Position numbers and translations under genes: made by a program. A stretch of DNA of 64,000 nt from Sinorhizobium fredii USDA 205 (GTDB lineage Bacteria; Pseudomonadota; Alphaproteobacteria; Rhizobiales; Rhizobiaceae): NCBI RefSeq assembly GCF_001461695.1, contig NZ_AUTC01000035.1:124001-188000 (forward strand), in the 5' to 3' direction. Under the pieces are notes generated by a model. That model had not been told where the DNA came from. It made no database searches and saw nothing but the letters and a program-made list of their open reading frames with translations. Shown here in pieces: positions 8,294-17,008 of this stretch. Every line of letters begins with the position of its first letter. The stretch's first letter is position 1.

Positions 8294-9046
8294 ATGCCGC
8301 TGTTTCCAAAAGCCATTCTCGCTGGCGCCGCCATTCTCTCCGCCGGCCTTGCTGCCCCTGCGGTCGCTGCCTGCCGCAACGTCAGTCACCTCGGCGAGGA
8401 CTATATCGCCTGCAGCTTCGATCCTGCGGCGAACGACATTCGCCTCTACAGCAAGGATCAAGCCGGTGCGCCGTTCAAGTCCTTCAAGGCGCTATCGCTC
8501 GAACTACGCCACCGGGACGAATATATCGTCTTCGCCATGAATGGCGGCATGTATCACGAGGACCTTTCTCCGGTCGGGCTGCATATCGAAGAGGGGCTGG
8601 AGCAGGCCCCACTCAATACCAATCCCGGCTGGGGCAACTTCCATCTACTGCCGAACGGCGTCTTCTATGTCGGCGATGGCAAGGCGGGCGTCATGGCGGC
8701 GGAAGCCTATCGCGCCGCCGGCATCAAGCTGCGTTTTGCGACGCAATCCGGGCCGATGCTGGTCATCGACGGCGCGCTGCACCCGCGCTTCCTGCCGGAC
8801 AGCGACAGCCTGAAGACCCGCAACGGGGTCGGCGTGACGACGCAAGGCCAGGTGGTCTTCGCGGTTTCGAAGCGCCCGGTGCGCTTCCATGACTTCGCGA
8901 CGCTGTTTCGCGACGCGCTCGATTGCCCGAACGCGCTCTTCCTCGACGGCACGATCTCGAGCCTTTACGCTCCGGAGATCAACCGCCACGACCGGCTGTT
9001 TCCGCTCGGGCCGATCATCGCCGTCGTTGCTCGGTTTCCGCGATGA
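8294..9046 (+). CDS. Phosphodiester glycosidase family (NAGPA/DUF2233) exported protein
   Basis: 250 aa with a signal peptide (MPLFPKAILAGAAILSAGLA). The pattern VFAMNGGMYHEDLSPVGL, NFHLLPNGVFYVGDGKAGVM, ATQSGPMLVIDG, RNGVGVTTQGQVVFAVSK and ALFLDGTISSLYAP matches the NAGPA-like phosphodiester glycosidase fold. The human homologue uncovers mannose-6-phosphate; bacterial substrates are probably envelope glycans. The ribosome site is weak. The VWA gene follows 35 bp downstream with a strong Shine–Dalgarno, so they may be cotranscribed. Confidence 0.85.
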   Translation: MPLFPKAILAGAAILSAGLAAPAVAACRNVSHLGEDYIACSFDPAANDIRLYSKDQAGAPFKSFKALSLELRHRDEYIVFAMNGGMYHEDLSPVGLHIEEGLEQAPLNTNPGWGNFHLLPNGVFYVGDGKAGVMAAEAYRAAGIKLRFATQSGPMLVIDGALHPRFLPDSDSLKTRNGVGVTTQGQVVFAVSKRPVRFHDFATLFRDALDCPNALFLDGTISSLYAPEINRHDRLFPLGPIIAVVARFPR

Positions 9047-9081
9047 ACCGGCGCAGCGCTGCTTGGTAAGGAGGCTGTGTA

Positions 9082-11076
9082 ATGACCGACGAACACATGC
9101 TGTCCGGACGGACGCCGCCGAAGCCGGCGGACGAGGCACGCGCGCGGGCGCTTGCCGCCGCCATGCAGGCCTATGACGCGGCGGAAGAAAATTCGGCTGC
9201 AACCCAAGGATCGACTATCCCCGGTCGTCAAAGCTCCATCTTCAACCGGATATGGAGCTCCATGATGAACCGGAAACTGCTGGCCGGATCGGCCTTGGCG
9301 ACACTGCTCGTCGTACCCGCCGCCGCCTTTCTGACGCTCGAGATCGTCCGCAATGATCGGCCGTTCGGCGCCGAAGGCGAGATCGCCGCAAAAAGCGAGC
9401 CGAATGTACAGTTGGCTCGGCCGGAGGCGCCGGTTGCGAAGGAGGAACGAAAGGCAGAGGCCGACGGCGAGGCTCTCCACGCGCCCGGCGCTGCTCCCGT
9501 GACGATGGAGAGCATGGACCAGGCCGCCGGCGCCGCGGCGCCGATGAGCGCCGCCGGCGGAACTGTCGGCCTTGCCGCGCGAGGACGCATGGAGATCATG
9601 CCCGCGCCCACCGCACCGGCCGACATTCTTCCGCCGCCGGCGGAAAACCGCGAGCGCTTCGGCAACTCCGATGCCAATCCAGTCAAAAGCGTTGCGACCG
9701 AGCCGGTTTCGACCTTCTCCGTCGATGTCGATACGGCCTCCTATTCCTTCATCCGCCGCTCGCTGATGGCGGGCGAGATGCCGAATCCCGATGCCGTGCG
9801 CGTCGAGGAGATGGTCAATTATTTCCCCTATGACTGGCCGCGTCCCGCCTCTGCGGCGGAGCCTTTCAAGGCGACCGTTACGGTCACGCCGACGCCATGG
9901 AACGCCGGAACGCGGCTGATGCATGTGGCGATCAAGGGCTATGAGGTGGTCCAGAAGGAGGCGCCGAGAGCCAACCTCGTCTTCCTGATCGACGTCTCCG
10001 GCTCCATGGACGAACCGGACAAGCTGCCGCTGCTGAAGAATGCTTTCCGGCTGCTGGTCGATCGGCTGAGGCCGGACGATACGGTCTCGATCGTTACCTA
10101 TGCCGGCAATGCCGGGACGGTGCTGGAGCCGACGTCCATCAAGGACAAGGCGAAGATATTGGCGGCGATCAATACGCTCCAGCCGGGCGGCTCGACGGCG
10201 GGCGCTGCGGGCATTGACGCGGCCTACCAACTGGCGGAGAAGGGCTTTGTCCAGGACGGAGTCAACCGCATCCTGCTCGCCACCGATGGCGACTTCAATG
10301 TAGGCCCGTCGAGCGACGAGGAGTTGAAGCGGGTGGTCGAGACGAAGCGCAGGAGCGGTATCTTCCTCTCCGTCCTTGGCTTCGGCCGCGGCAATTACAA
10401 CGACGCGCTGATGCAGACGATCGCCCAGAACGGCAACGGTGTTGCAACCTATATCGACACGCTTGCGGAGGCACAGAAGACGCTCGTCGAGGAGGCGGGG
10501 TCGTCGCTCTTCCCGATCGCCAAGGATGTGAAGCTACAGGTGGAATTCAATCCGGCGGCGATCGCCGAATATCGGCTGATCGGCTATGAGACGCGCGCGC
10601 TGAAGCGCGAGGACTTCAACAACGACAAGGTGGACGCCGGCGACATCGGCTCCGGCCACAGCGTGACGGCGATCTACGAGGTAACGCCCAAGGGCAGTCC
10701 CGCCGTCCTCAGCGACGACCTGCGTTACGCGACGACCGAGAAGCCAGCGAGCGAACCGGCGACGGCTCACAGTGGCGAGCTCGCCTATCTCAAGATCCGT
10801 TACAAGAAACCGGACGGTGACAAAAGCGAGCTGATCACTACGCCCGTGACTGAAGCGAGTGCGGTGCCGTCGCTTGCTGAGGCGCCGCAGGACGTCCGCT
10901 TCTCCGTCGCCGTCGCCGCCTTCGGCCAGAAGCTCGCCGGCAATTCGGCGGTCGCGGGCTATTCCTATCCGGCGATCGCCGACCTCTCGGCTGGAGCCAA
11001 GGGGCCGGACCCGTTCGGATACCGCGGTGAATTCGTCAATCTGGTGCGCCTGGCAAAAGGGCTTGCGGGGGAGTGA
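9082..11076 (+). CDS. VWA domain (YfbK-type) membrane-anchored protein
   Basis: 664 aa, preceded by TAAGGAGG. An N-terminal cytoplasmic stretch of about 65 residues is followed by one membrane segment (LLAGSALATLLVVPAAAFLT), a Pro/Ala-rich linker, a conserved SVDVDTASYSFIRR block, and a von Willebrand A domain with the MIDAS motif DVSGSMDEP and later TDGDFNVGPS. The C-terminal part matches the DUF3520 region of YfbK-like proteins. VWA proteins of this type bind divalent metal and partner proteins; the partner is unknown. No chaperone AAA gene lies beside it. Confidence 0.88.
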   Translation: MTDEHMLSGRTPPKPADEARARALAAAMQAYDAAEENSAATQGSTIPGRQSSIFNRIWSSMMNRKLLAGSALATLLVVPAAAFLTLEIVRNDRPFGAEGEIAAKSEPNVQLARPEAPVAKEERKAEADGEALHAPGAAPVTMESMDQAAGAAAPMSAAGGTVGLAARGRMEIMPAPTAPADILPPPAENRERFGNSDANPVKSVATEPVSTFSVDVDTASYSFIRRSLMAGEMPNPDAVRVEEMVNYFPYDWPRPASAAEPFKATVTVTPTPWNAGTRLMHVAIKGYEVVQKEAPRANLVFLIDVSGSMDEPDKLPLLKNAFRLLVDRLRPDDTVSIVTYAGNAGTVLEPTSIKDKAKILAAINTLQPGGSTAGAAGIDAAYQLAEKGFVQDGVNRILLATDGDFNVGPSSDEELKRVVETKRRSGIFLSVLGFGRGNYNDALMQTIAQNGNGVATYIDTLAEAQKTLVEEAGSSLFPIAKDVKLQVEFNPAAIAEYRLIGYETRALKREDFNNDKVDAGDIGSGHSVTAIYEVTPKGSPAVLSDDLRYATTEKPASEPATAHSGELAYLKIRYKKPDGDKSELITTPVTEASAVPSLAEAPQDVRFSVAVAAFGQKLAGNSAVAGYSYPAIADLSAGAKGPDPFGYRGEFVNLVRLAKGLAGE

Positions 11077-11137
11077 ACGTCTGCCCGCTCTCCACGCGCT
11101 CTCAGGGGATGCGGTTGCCGGGCGCGTGCTCCGAAGC

Positions 11138-11482
11138 TCAAGCCTTGGGAAACGCGCGCTGCAAGCCGCCGGATTTCGTCAAGCCAGCCTTGAACGCCTG
11201 ATAAGCCGGATGCTGGCTGGAGCGGGCGGCCTCCATGAGCGGCATCTGAAGCCGGGCGGGGGCCTCGTTGCCGAGCCACTGCCCGAGCTTCTCCAGCTTC
11301 AATGTGTTCAGCAAGCGTGCCTCGGCAGCGAGACCGAGATGGCGGTACAGCCCCTCGAGCAAGTTCTCGTCCTGTTCCGGATTTTCCATCAGCAGCTTGA
11401 CGAAGGCCTGATCCGCTATGCCGAAGCTCGAAAGCTTGGTGGCGGTCGTGTCCCTGTCCGGAAAGGCAGCTGGCGCGCTCAT
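11138..11482 (-). CDS. Hypothetical 114-aa protein
   Basis: 114 aa, starting MSAPAAFPDRDTTATKLSSF. It is mostly helical in character (AEARLLNTLKLEKLGQWLGN) with no membrane segment and no recognised domain. GGGGAGA lies 7 bp before ATG 11482; an in-frame upstream start at 11533 has no such site. It is convergent with the VWA gene. Composition and codon use look coding. Confidence 0.6.
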   Translation of the reverse strand: MSAPAAFPDRDTTATKLSSFGIADQAFVKLLMENPEQDENLLEGLYRHLGLAAEARLLNTLKLEKLGQWLGNEAPARLQMPLMEAARSSQHPAYQAFKAGLTKSGGLQRAFPKA

Positions 11483-11637
11483 CGAATCGTCTCCCCTCGA
11501 ATCGAACGTCCACTCGGGATAGGCGAGGCGCATGCGATCCGCAACGGCGGCAGGCGCTGTTCTCGTGCGATTGCCCGGAGGAGATCAATGCAGCTCGGCA
11601 TGGCCAGCTAATGCCTACGGCGCGCCAAGAAATCAAG

Positions 11638-11672
11638 AAAGGGCCCCGGATCATCATAATCGCGGAGCCCTT
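11638..11672 (-). terminator. Terminator downstream of bmt
   Basis: On the minus strand AAGGGCTCCG pairs with CGGGGCCCTT with one mismatch, followed by TCTTGATTTCTT. It lies 23 bp after the bmt stop. Confidence 0.6.
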
Positions 11673-11694
11673 CAATATCTGCCGATGACTGGAC

Positions 11695-12711
11695 TTAAGC
11701 GCGGCGGCTGCGTCGCTCGCGTGCCGGGGCGGTGGCGCCCTCATTGGCCGTCTTGTTGCGCAAGGGGCCGATCTTTTCGATGATCACCTCGAGCGTCGGA
11801 CGCTCGCCCTTGGTGTGGTTGTCGAGGGCAAGGCGCATCGCCGCCAGGTGATTGCACGTCGTGCCGCAGCAGCCGCCGATGATCTTCGCACCGGCGTCGA
11901 CGGCCAGACGCGCATATTCCGCCATCAGCGGCGGCGTGCCCGAATAGTGGATCTCTGATCCGCGGAACTCCGGAATGCCGCAATTGCCCTTGACGACGAC
12001 GGTCCCCTCCGGATTGGCGGCGGTCATGTCGAGAAGCGAGGACAGGATGTCGGATGCGCCGACGCCACAATTCGCGCCGACCGCGACCGGGCCTTCGCCG
12101 ATCTCGGCGGCAACCGCGTGGAGGTCCTTCGGGTGCAGGCCCATCATCGTCTTGCCGGCGGTATCGAAAGAGCCGGTATAGACGTAGGGGAGACCGACCT
12201 TTGTGGCGGCCTCGGCGGCCGCGCGAATCTCGTCCGGCGAGGACATCGTCTCGATCCATGCGACTTCCGCGCCGCCCGCCTTGAGGCCCTCGATCTGTTC
12301 GACGAAGGCCGAGACCGCTGCGTCGTAGGAGAGCGCACCGAGTGGGATCAGTAATTCGCCGGTCGGTCCGACGGAGCCGGCGGTGATCACCTTGCGCGCC
12401 GCCTTGTCGGCCACGGCCCGGGCGATCTCGGCGGCGCGCTTGTTGAGCGCATGCACCCGGTCTTCCGCCTGGTGAAGCTTCAGCCGGTGGCGGGTGCCGC
12501 CGAAGGAATTGGTGAGAATGATATCGGCACCGGCGTCGACGAAATCCTGATGCAGCTTGGTGATGTTTTCCGGCTTGGTTTCGTTCCAGAGTTCCGGCGC
12601 TTCGCCCGCCTCGAGGCCCATGGCGAAGAGCGACGTCCCGGTCGCACCGTCGGCAAGCAAAACGCCCTTCTGGGCAAGGAGATCGGAGAGGGCGTTGGCT
12701 GCAATGGACAT
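11695..12711 (-). CDS. bmt: Betaine–homocysteine S-methyltransferase
   Basis: 338 aa. A zinc-dependent homocysteine methyltransferase barrel: LLADGATGTSLFAMGL at the start, ILTNSFGGTRHRLKLH, VGANCGVGASDILS with the first zinc Cys, and GGCCGTTCNH with the paired zinc Cys near the C-terminus. In Sinorhizobium meliloti the orthologous bmt moves a methyl group from glycine betaine to homocysteine, making methionine and dimethylglycine. ATG 12711 was chosen because the homology starts there; the 24-codon extension overlaps the promoter. A candidate ArsR-type operator lies 32–52 bp upstream and a terminator follows the gene. Confidence 0.92.
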   Translation of the reverse strand: MSIAANALSDLLAQKGVLLADGATGTSLFAMGLEAGEAPELWNETKPENITKLHQDFVDAGADIILTNSFGGTRHRLKLHQAEDRVHALNKRAAEIARAVADKAARKVITAGSVGPTGELLIPLGALSYDAAVSAFVEQIEGLKAGGAEVAWIETMSSPDEIRAAAEAATKVGLPYVYTGSFDTAGKTMMGLHPKDLHAVAAEIGEGPVAVGANCGVGASDILSSLLDMTAANPEGTVVVKGNCGIPEFRGSEIHYSGTPPLMAEYARLAVDAGAKIIGGCCGTTCNHLAAMRLALDNHTKGERPTLEVIIEKIGPLRNKTANEGATAPARERRSRRA

Positions 12712-12742
12712 CGGTGTTTCCCGGCTGAACAAAGTGTAGCAA

Positions 12743-12763
12743 GATATAAACATATCTTTATGT
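12743..12763. promoter_or_regulatory. Candidate SahR/ArsR-type operator upstream of bmt
   Basis: On the minus strand the site reads CATAAAGATATGTTTATAT, close to a symmetric CATAAAGATATCTTTATG with two mismatches. It also holds the perfect repeat AGATAT-AAAC-ATATCT. AT-rich palindromes of this type are described for ArsR-family regulators of methionine/S-adenosylhomocysteine metabolism in Proteobacteria. It is the most AT-rich spot in a GC-rich neighbourhood. The regulator gene is not in the window. Confidence 0.5.
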
Positions 12764-12825
12764 GTTTGCGCGTGAGGAAGCAAGCTAAATGTGTGGCGAA
12801 CCGTTGAGGCAAAGCCTTTCGAGGT

Positions 12826-13689
12826 TTAAGTGCCTGTCGGCAGCCGCGGCAGTTCATCCGCTAGAAGATGAGCGAGATCGCTCGAGGCGTGCTCCGCATT
12901 CGGGCGCAGGCGCAGGCTGAATTCCGCGACGGGCAGCAGCGGCAGATCGAGGTCCTTCGATGCGACCGCTATTCCGGTGCCCAGAAAGCGATCGGTGCGC
13001 GCCGTCACCGCGACACCGCCCAGGACCGCGGCGCGCAGGCCGGAGAGACTGGGGCTGGTCGCGGCGATGCGGAAGGGGCGGTTGATCGCTTCGAGCGCGA
13101 AAATAGCGGCGGCGCGAAAGCCGCAGGGCGGGTCGAGCACAGCCAATGGCAGATCGGTGTCGGGCAAGGTCACGCCCCTCTCGGCGCATAACCACATCAT
13201 CGGTTCGCGCAAGACAAGCAGTTCATCTGCCGAAGGTGCCTTCCGCATCGCCAGGACTATGTCGATCTGGCCTTGCTCGTAAGCCGCCGTCAGTTCCTTC
13301 GTTCGACCGATCCGAAGGTCGAGGCGAACCCGCGGATGCGACCGCGCGAAGCGGTGCAGCAAGGCTGGTAGAGCTGTGTCGGCGAAATCCTGGGTACTGC
13401 CGAGTGCCACGCGACCGTCGGCCCGGGCGCCCTTGAGGCTGAGCCATGCGTCCCGATGCGCGTCGAGGATGCGGCGGGCATGAGCCACGAACTCCTCGCC
13501 GACGGGTGTCAGCGATCGTCCGCGCCCGGCCGGTGCGAGAAGAGGCTCGCCGACCAGAGCTTCAAGCCGCTGCATCTGGGCCGTCACGGCCGACGGCGAG
13601 CGGTTGATCACTTCTGCCGCACGGGCAAGCGAACCGCCCTCGGCAAAAGCGAGGAAAGTGCGCAAGAGTTCCGGGTCGATCATCCTCAT
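12826..13689 (-). CDS. LysR family transcriptional regulator
   Basis: 287 aa. The N-terminal winged helix-turn-helix reads LLRTFLAFAEGGSLARAAEV then SPSAVTAQMQRLEALVGEPL, the LysR pattern. The remainder is a periplasmic-binding-like effector domain. It is divergent from a tautomerase gene with 105 bp between them, the usual arrangement for a LysR regulator and its target. An inverted repeat in that gap is the probable binding site. The effector is unknown. Confidence 0.92.
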   Translation of the reverse strand: MRMIDPELLRTFLAFAEGGSLARAAEVINRSPSAVTAQMQRLEALVGEPLLAPAGRGRSLTPVGEEFVAHARRILDAHRDAWLSLKGARADGRVALGSTQDFADTALPALLHRFARSHPRVRLDLRIGRTKELTAAYEQGQIDIVLAMRKAPSADELLVLREPMMWLCAERGVTLPDTDLPLAVLDPPCGFRAAAIFALEAINRPFRIAATSPSLSGLRAAVLGGVAVTARTDRFLGTGIAVASKDLDLPLLPVAEFSLRLRPNAEHASSDLAHLLADELPRLPTGT

Positions 13690-13699
13690 ACTTCAGTGA

Positions 13700-13717
13700 T
13701 GCAGAATTATACCTGCA
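13700..13717. promoter_or_regulatory. Inverted repeat in the LysR–tautomerase divergent promoter
   Basis: TGCAG-N8-CTGCA, perfect 5-bp arms, placed 11 bp from the LysR start and 78 bp before the tautomerase start. Length and position fit a LysR-type recognition site. Confidence 0.5.
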
Positions 13718-13794
13718 ATACAATTCGATTTTTCTGATGTGATGAAGGTGGCAAGCTCACCTCGTCGTCGCATCTATCCGAGGAAGGAACTCTC

Positions 13795-14205
13795 ATGCCG
13801 ATCATCAACATCGCCGTTGCGGCCCAGGCGGACGCAGACTTGTCCGCGCAAATCGCCGCCTCCGTCAGCGAATTGACGCGCCTGCACCTGCGCAAGGATC
13901 CGACCGTCACGGCCGTTACGATCAGCTATATCGACCCGCGCCATTGGTTCGCCGGCGGAAAGTCGATCGCGTCACAGCAGACGACGAGTTTCTGGCTCGA
14001 CATCAAGGTTGTCGATGGCACCAATACGAAACAGGAGCTCGCCAGCTACGTCGAAGCAGTCTATGCCGGGTTCGAATCCTTGCTCGGCCAGATCCACCCC
14101 GAAAGCTATGTGCTCGTCCATGAGGTGCCGGCCGCAGCTTACGGCTTCGGCGGCAAGACGCAGGAGTTCCGGTTCATCAGCGGCAAGTTGCAATCGGCCG
14201 CGTAG
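13795..14205 (+). CDS. 4-oxalocrotonate tautomerase family protein
   Basis: 136 aa starting MPIINIAVAAQADADLSAQI; Pro2 is the catalytic N-terminal proline of the tautomerase superfamily. GAGGAAGGA lies upstream. The length, twice the small 4-OT subunit, suggests a two-repeat or elongated type. Substrate unknown; control by the divergent LysR gene is inferred from layout. Confidence 0.85.
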   Translation: MPIINIAVAAQADADLSAQIAASVSELTRLHLRKDPTVTAVTISYIDPRHWFAGGKSIASQQTTSFWLDIKVVDGTNTKQELASYVEAVYAGFESLLGQIHPESYVLVHEVPAAAYGFGGKTQEFRFISGKLQSAA

Positions 14206-14260
14206 AAATGGGAGAGGGGCACCGTATCGGGCGCCCCTCTCCATTTCCGGCGAACGGTTC

Positions 14261-15307
14261 TTATGCCGCCTGGCGTTCGTTGTGACTTGTCGGCGTCACC
14301 ATTGCGCCGATGATCATCTGCAGGTCGATGGCGCCGACCGGGCGGCCATTGGCGTCGACGACGTGGGCCGTGTTGATATGCGCACCCGTCATCGTCCGGG
14401 CGGCCGCTTCGAGGACCGTATCCGCCGCGATCGCCAAGCCCTCAGGATTGCCGGACAGCGGCCGCATGATCGTCTCGACATGCACGACCCGGCCGCGGTT
14501 CACCTCCTTGACGAAGGCCGTGATGTAATCATCGGCCGGCGAGAGCACGATGTCCTGGCCGGACCCCTGCTGCACGACGCGGCCGTCGCGCAGGATGGCG
14601 ATCTTGTCGCCGAGCCGCAGTGCCTCGTCGAGGTCATGGGTGATGAAGACCACGGTCTTCTTCAGCTCCTTCTGCAGGTCGAGCAGCACTGACTGCATGT
14701 CCATCCGGATCAGCGGATCGAGCGCCGAATAGGCCTCGTCCATCAGCAGGATATCGGCGTCATTGGTCAGCGCCCGGGCGAGACCGACGCGCTGCTGCAT
14801 GCCGCCCGAGAGCTGGTTCGGATAATGCTTCTCGAAACCCCTGAGGCCGACGCGATCGATCCAGCCGAGAGCTCGCTTCTCGCTTTCGCGCTGCTCGACG
14901 CCCTGGATCTCCAGGCCGTAAACGGTGTTTTCAAGTACGGTGCGATGCGGAAGAAGCGCGAATTTCTGGAACACCATCGCCGTCTTGTGGCGGCGGAACT
15001 GGCGAAGGTCGTTCTGGTTCATCTTGCAGACGTCGACGCCGTCATAGAGCACTTCGCCGGCAGTCGGGTCGATCAGCCGGTTGATGTGGCGGATGAGTGT
15101 GGATTTCCCCGAGCCCGAAAGACCCATCACCACCGTTATGCAGCCGCCGGGCATTGGGATGTTGATGTCCTGCAGGCCGAGGACATGGCCGTACTTCTCA
15201 TTGAGCTCGGCCTTGCTCATGCCGTTCTTGACATGGTCGATATACTCATGTCCGCGCGGGCCGAAGATCTTGTAGAGGTTCTTCACCTCGATTGCGCGAC
15301 TAGCCAT
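14261..15307 (-). CDS. Quaternary-amine ABC transporter ATP-binding protein (ProV/ChoV type)
   Basis: 348 aa. Walker A GLSGSGKST, signature LSGGMQQRVGLARAL and Walker B DILLMDEAYSALDP are intact. The N-terminal block with NGMSKAELNEKYGHVLGL is diagnostic of the glycine betaine/choline/proline betaine (QAT) subfamily, and the C-terminus carries a CBS-like region (NTAHVVDANGRPVGAID). The start at 15307 overlaps the stop of the degraded permease by 8 bp, as expected for an operon. With the permease lost, this ATPase cannot form its own transporter here; it may be idle or serve another permease. Confidence 0.9.
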   Translation of the reverse strand: MASRAIEVKNLYKIFGPRGHEYIDHVKNGMSKAELNEKYGHVLGLQDINIPMPGGCITVVMGLSGSGKSTLIRHINRLIDPTAGEVLYDGVDVCKMNQNDLRQFRRHKTAMVFQKFALLPHRTVLENTVYGLEIQGVEQRESEKRALGWIDRVGLRGFEKHYPNQLSGGMQQRVGLARALTNDADILLMDEAYSALDPLIRMDMQSVLLDLQKELKKTVVFITHDLDEALRLGDKIAILRDGRVVQQGSGQDIVLSPADDYITAFVKEVNRGRVVHVETIMRPLSGNPEGLAIAADTVLEAAARTMTGAHINTAHVVDANGRPVGAIDLQMIIGAMVTPTSHNERQAA

Positions 15308-15408
15308 GAAAAACCTCCGAATGCTTCTGCAGCCGCCTGCCGAAGGCTTGGCTGGCACGATCGAAAATAATGGCGCTGCCGATCAGTGCAACACCGCTGG
15401 AGCTGCGT
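15300..15408 (-). pseudogene. Remnant of the transporter permease (C-terminal end only)
   Basis: The last 35 or so codons before TAG 15300–15302 read SGVALIGSAIIFDRASQAFG followed by RRLQKHSEVFHG. This looks like the final membrane helix and tail of a ProW/ChoW-type permease, whose ends usually read like 'AIVLDRITQALG'. No other permease sequence remains between the binding protein and the ATPase; only 296 bp separate them, against the roughly 850 bp needed. The overlap with the ATPase start is that of an intact operon. The left end of the remnant is approximate. Confidence 0.6.
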
Positions 15409-15603
15409 TCCGCCGGTCCGCTTCTTTGAGAGCGTGTATGAGGCGTAACTGCTTCCAGGTTCCCCATTGGGCAATGTGACAGCGTAACGGGCGTGCTGCT
15501 GTGCTGTTTGCGACGCGGGCGGGGCGGCTTCGTCGCGAAACATGCGGCGGAGAGTGCCACAGCAAACACAACAGGATCCGGCCCGTTCGCAGCACGGCTT
15601 CCG

Positions 15604-16602
15604 TCAAAGCGCTGCCTTTACCTTTTCTGCGACCTCCGGGCTCACCCATTTCGCCCATATTTCCGGAAAGCGCTCCAGGAAATATCTTGCCGCATCCTCG
15701 TTGTTGGCCCGGTTCTGATCCATCCAGGCGAGAATTTTGTTGACCGTTGCGTTGTCCCACCCGCGGGCATTCACGTAATCCATAGCGATGCTTGCCTTTT
15801 CGGAAAAGGACTTCGTCACGACGGTAAAGACGTCAGAGACGGGATAGGAGTTGACCTTCGGGTTCGGACAGTTCGCCACGGCCGAGCAGGTATCCCATTC
15901 CGCCCTGTCGTGGTCGACGCCGAAGGATAGACGGATCATTTCATATTTACCGAGGATTGCCGTCGGCGCCCAATAATAGCCGAGCCAGCCGGACTTTGTC
16001 TCGAAGGCCTCGGCAATGGAGCCGTCAAGCCCGGTCGCCGAGCCGGGGTCGACAAGCTTGAAACCAGCCGCCGCAGCCCCCAGTGCCTTGTAGAGGTTGG
16101 CCGTCGAGATCTGACAGTTCCAGCCGGAGGGGCAGTTGTGGATCGCCCCCTTGGTCGGATCGTCGGTCGCCGGGAAAAGATCCGGATGCTTGAGAGCATC
16201 CTGCACGGTCTTGATCTCCGGATGGGCGTTGGCGAGGAATCTCGGGATCCACCAGCCTTCGACACCGCCTTCGCTGAGAATTGGAGCAGCCTGGATAAGG
16301 CGGCCTCCCTTGATCGCCGCTTCGAGCGGCGTGCGCACCGAGTGGATCCAAAGCTCCGGCGCCAGGTCGGGTTCAGCCTTCTCATTCATGGAGGCGAAGG
16401 TCGGCATCGTGTCGCCGGCGACAAGGGAGACGGTGCAACCATAGCCGTGTTCGAGAATAAATTTGTCGACATGGGCGGCGATGCCGGCGGAAGCCCAGTT
16501 CATTTCGGCAATGCTGACCTCGCCGCACTCTGCGGCCCGGGTCGGGCTGGCCAGGATGTAGATGCCGGCAGCAGCGAAGGTGATTGCGAGGAGTTTCGTC
16601 AT
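15604..16602 (-). CDS. Glycine betaine/proline betaine-type ABC transporter substrate-binding protein
   Basis: 332 aa with a signal peptide (MTKLLAITFAAAGIYILASP). Aromatic residues typical of the quaternary-amine binding cage are spread through MNWASAG, APELWIHS, EGWWIPRF and WLGYYWAPTAI. The protein appears full length, ending WVSPEVAEKVKAAL. GGGAGG lies 9 bp before ATG 16602. It is the first gene of the operon that should continue into permease and ATPase, but the permease is deleted. It may still bind ligand or work with another permease. Confidence 0.88.
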   Translation of the reverse strand: MTKLLAITFAAAGIYILASPTRAAECGEVSIAEMNWASAGIAAHVDKFILEHGYGCTVSLVAGDTMPTFASMNEKAEPDLAPELWIHSVRTPLEAAIKGGRLIQAAPILSEGGVEGWWIPRFLANAHPEIKTVQDALKHPDLFPATDDPTKGAIHNCPSGWNCQISTANLYKALGAAAAGFKLVDPGSATGLDGSIAEAFETKSGWLGYYWAPTAILGKYEMIRLSFGVDHDRAEWDTCSAVANCPNPKVNSYPVSDVFTVVTKSFSEKASIAMDYVNARGWDNATVNKILAWMDQNRANNEDAARYFLERFPEIWAKWVSPEVAEKVKAAL

Positions 16603-17008
16603 GTTTCCAGGCCTCCCGCCTTTGAAGCGGCCCACGACCAGTCAGACTAGGTGTTTCCGAAGAGGAATCAACTTCTTCAGTTGATTGTTTCGAAAGTCGT
16701 GCCGGTACACCCAGTTGGCAGATGCGCGCGGTTACGCCGGTCGCTCCCCTTGTTTGAGGATGGCGCGATGATGACGGAAAAATTGCGAATTCACCTTTGG
16801 TTAAGTTCTCACTAACCATCCGGTAAGGATGTCAGGCTAATTGTTTGCCTGCGGCAGGCGACTGCCTCAGGTCCGGTTAGGTGTTGCGTACCGGACCTGC
16901 CTCTTTGGCGATCTTCGCATTTTGAGGGCCGGGTCCGCCGCAATTCAGCATGCTGACCGGCGTTGCAACAAACGCGCATTTCGCCAAACTCGGAGTACGA
17001 AGAGCTTC
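16603..17008. other. Intergenic region upstream of the transporter operon, with inverted repeats
   Basis: About 400 bp with no convincing gene. It should hold the leftward promoter of the binding protein. Two hairpin-forming repeats sit close together at 16847–16859 and 16868–16899 (separate entry). Confidence 0.4.
16847..16899. repeat. Two adjacent hairpins, possible structured RNA or terminator
   Basis: GCCTG-CGG-CAGGC at 16847–16859 is followed by a perfect 9-bp stem CAGGTCCGG/CCGGACCTG (16868–16899) with a 14-nt loop, then CCTCTTTGG. The weak T-run downstream fits a rightward terminator poorly. A small RNA or leader structure is possible; no matching family is known to me. Confidence 0.45.

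Noticed and set aside
8965..10230. 421-codon open frame on the minus strand
   Set aside because: It covers the end of the glycosidase-like gene and the start of the VWA gene, both well supported; its product is low-complexity Arg/Gly/His-rich.
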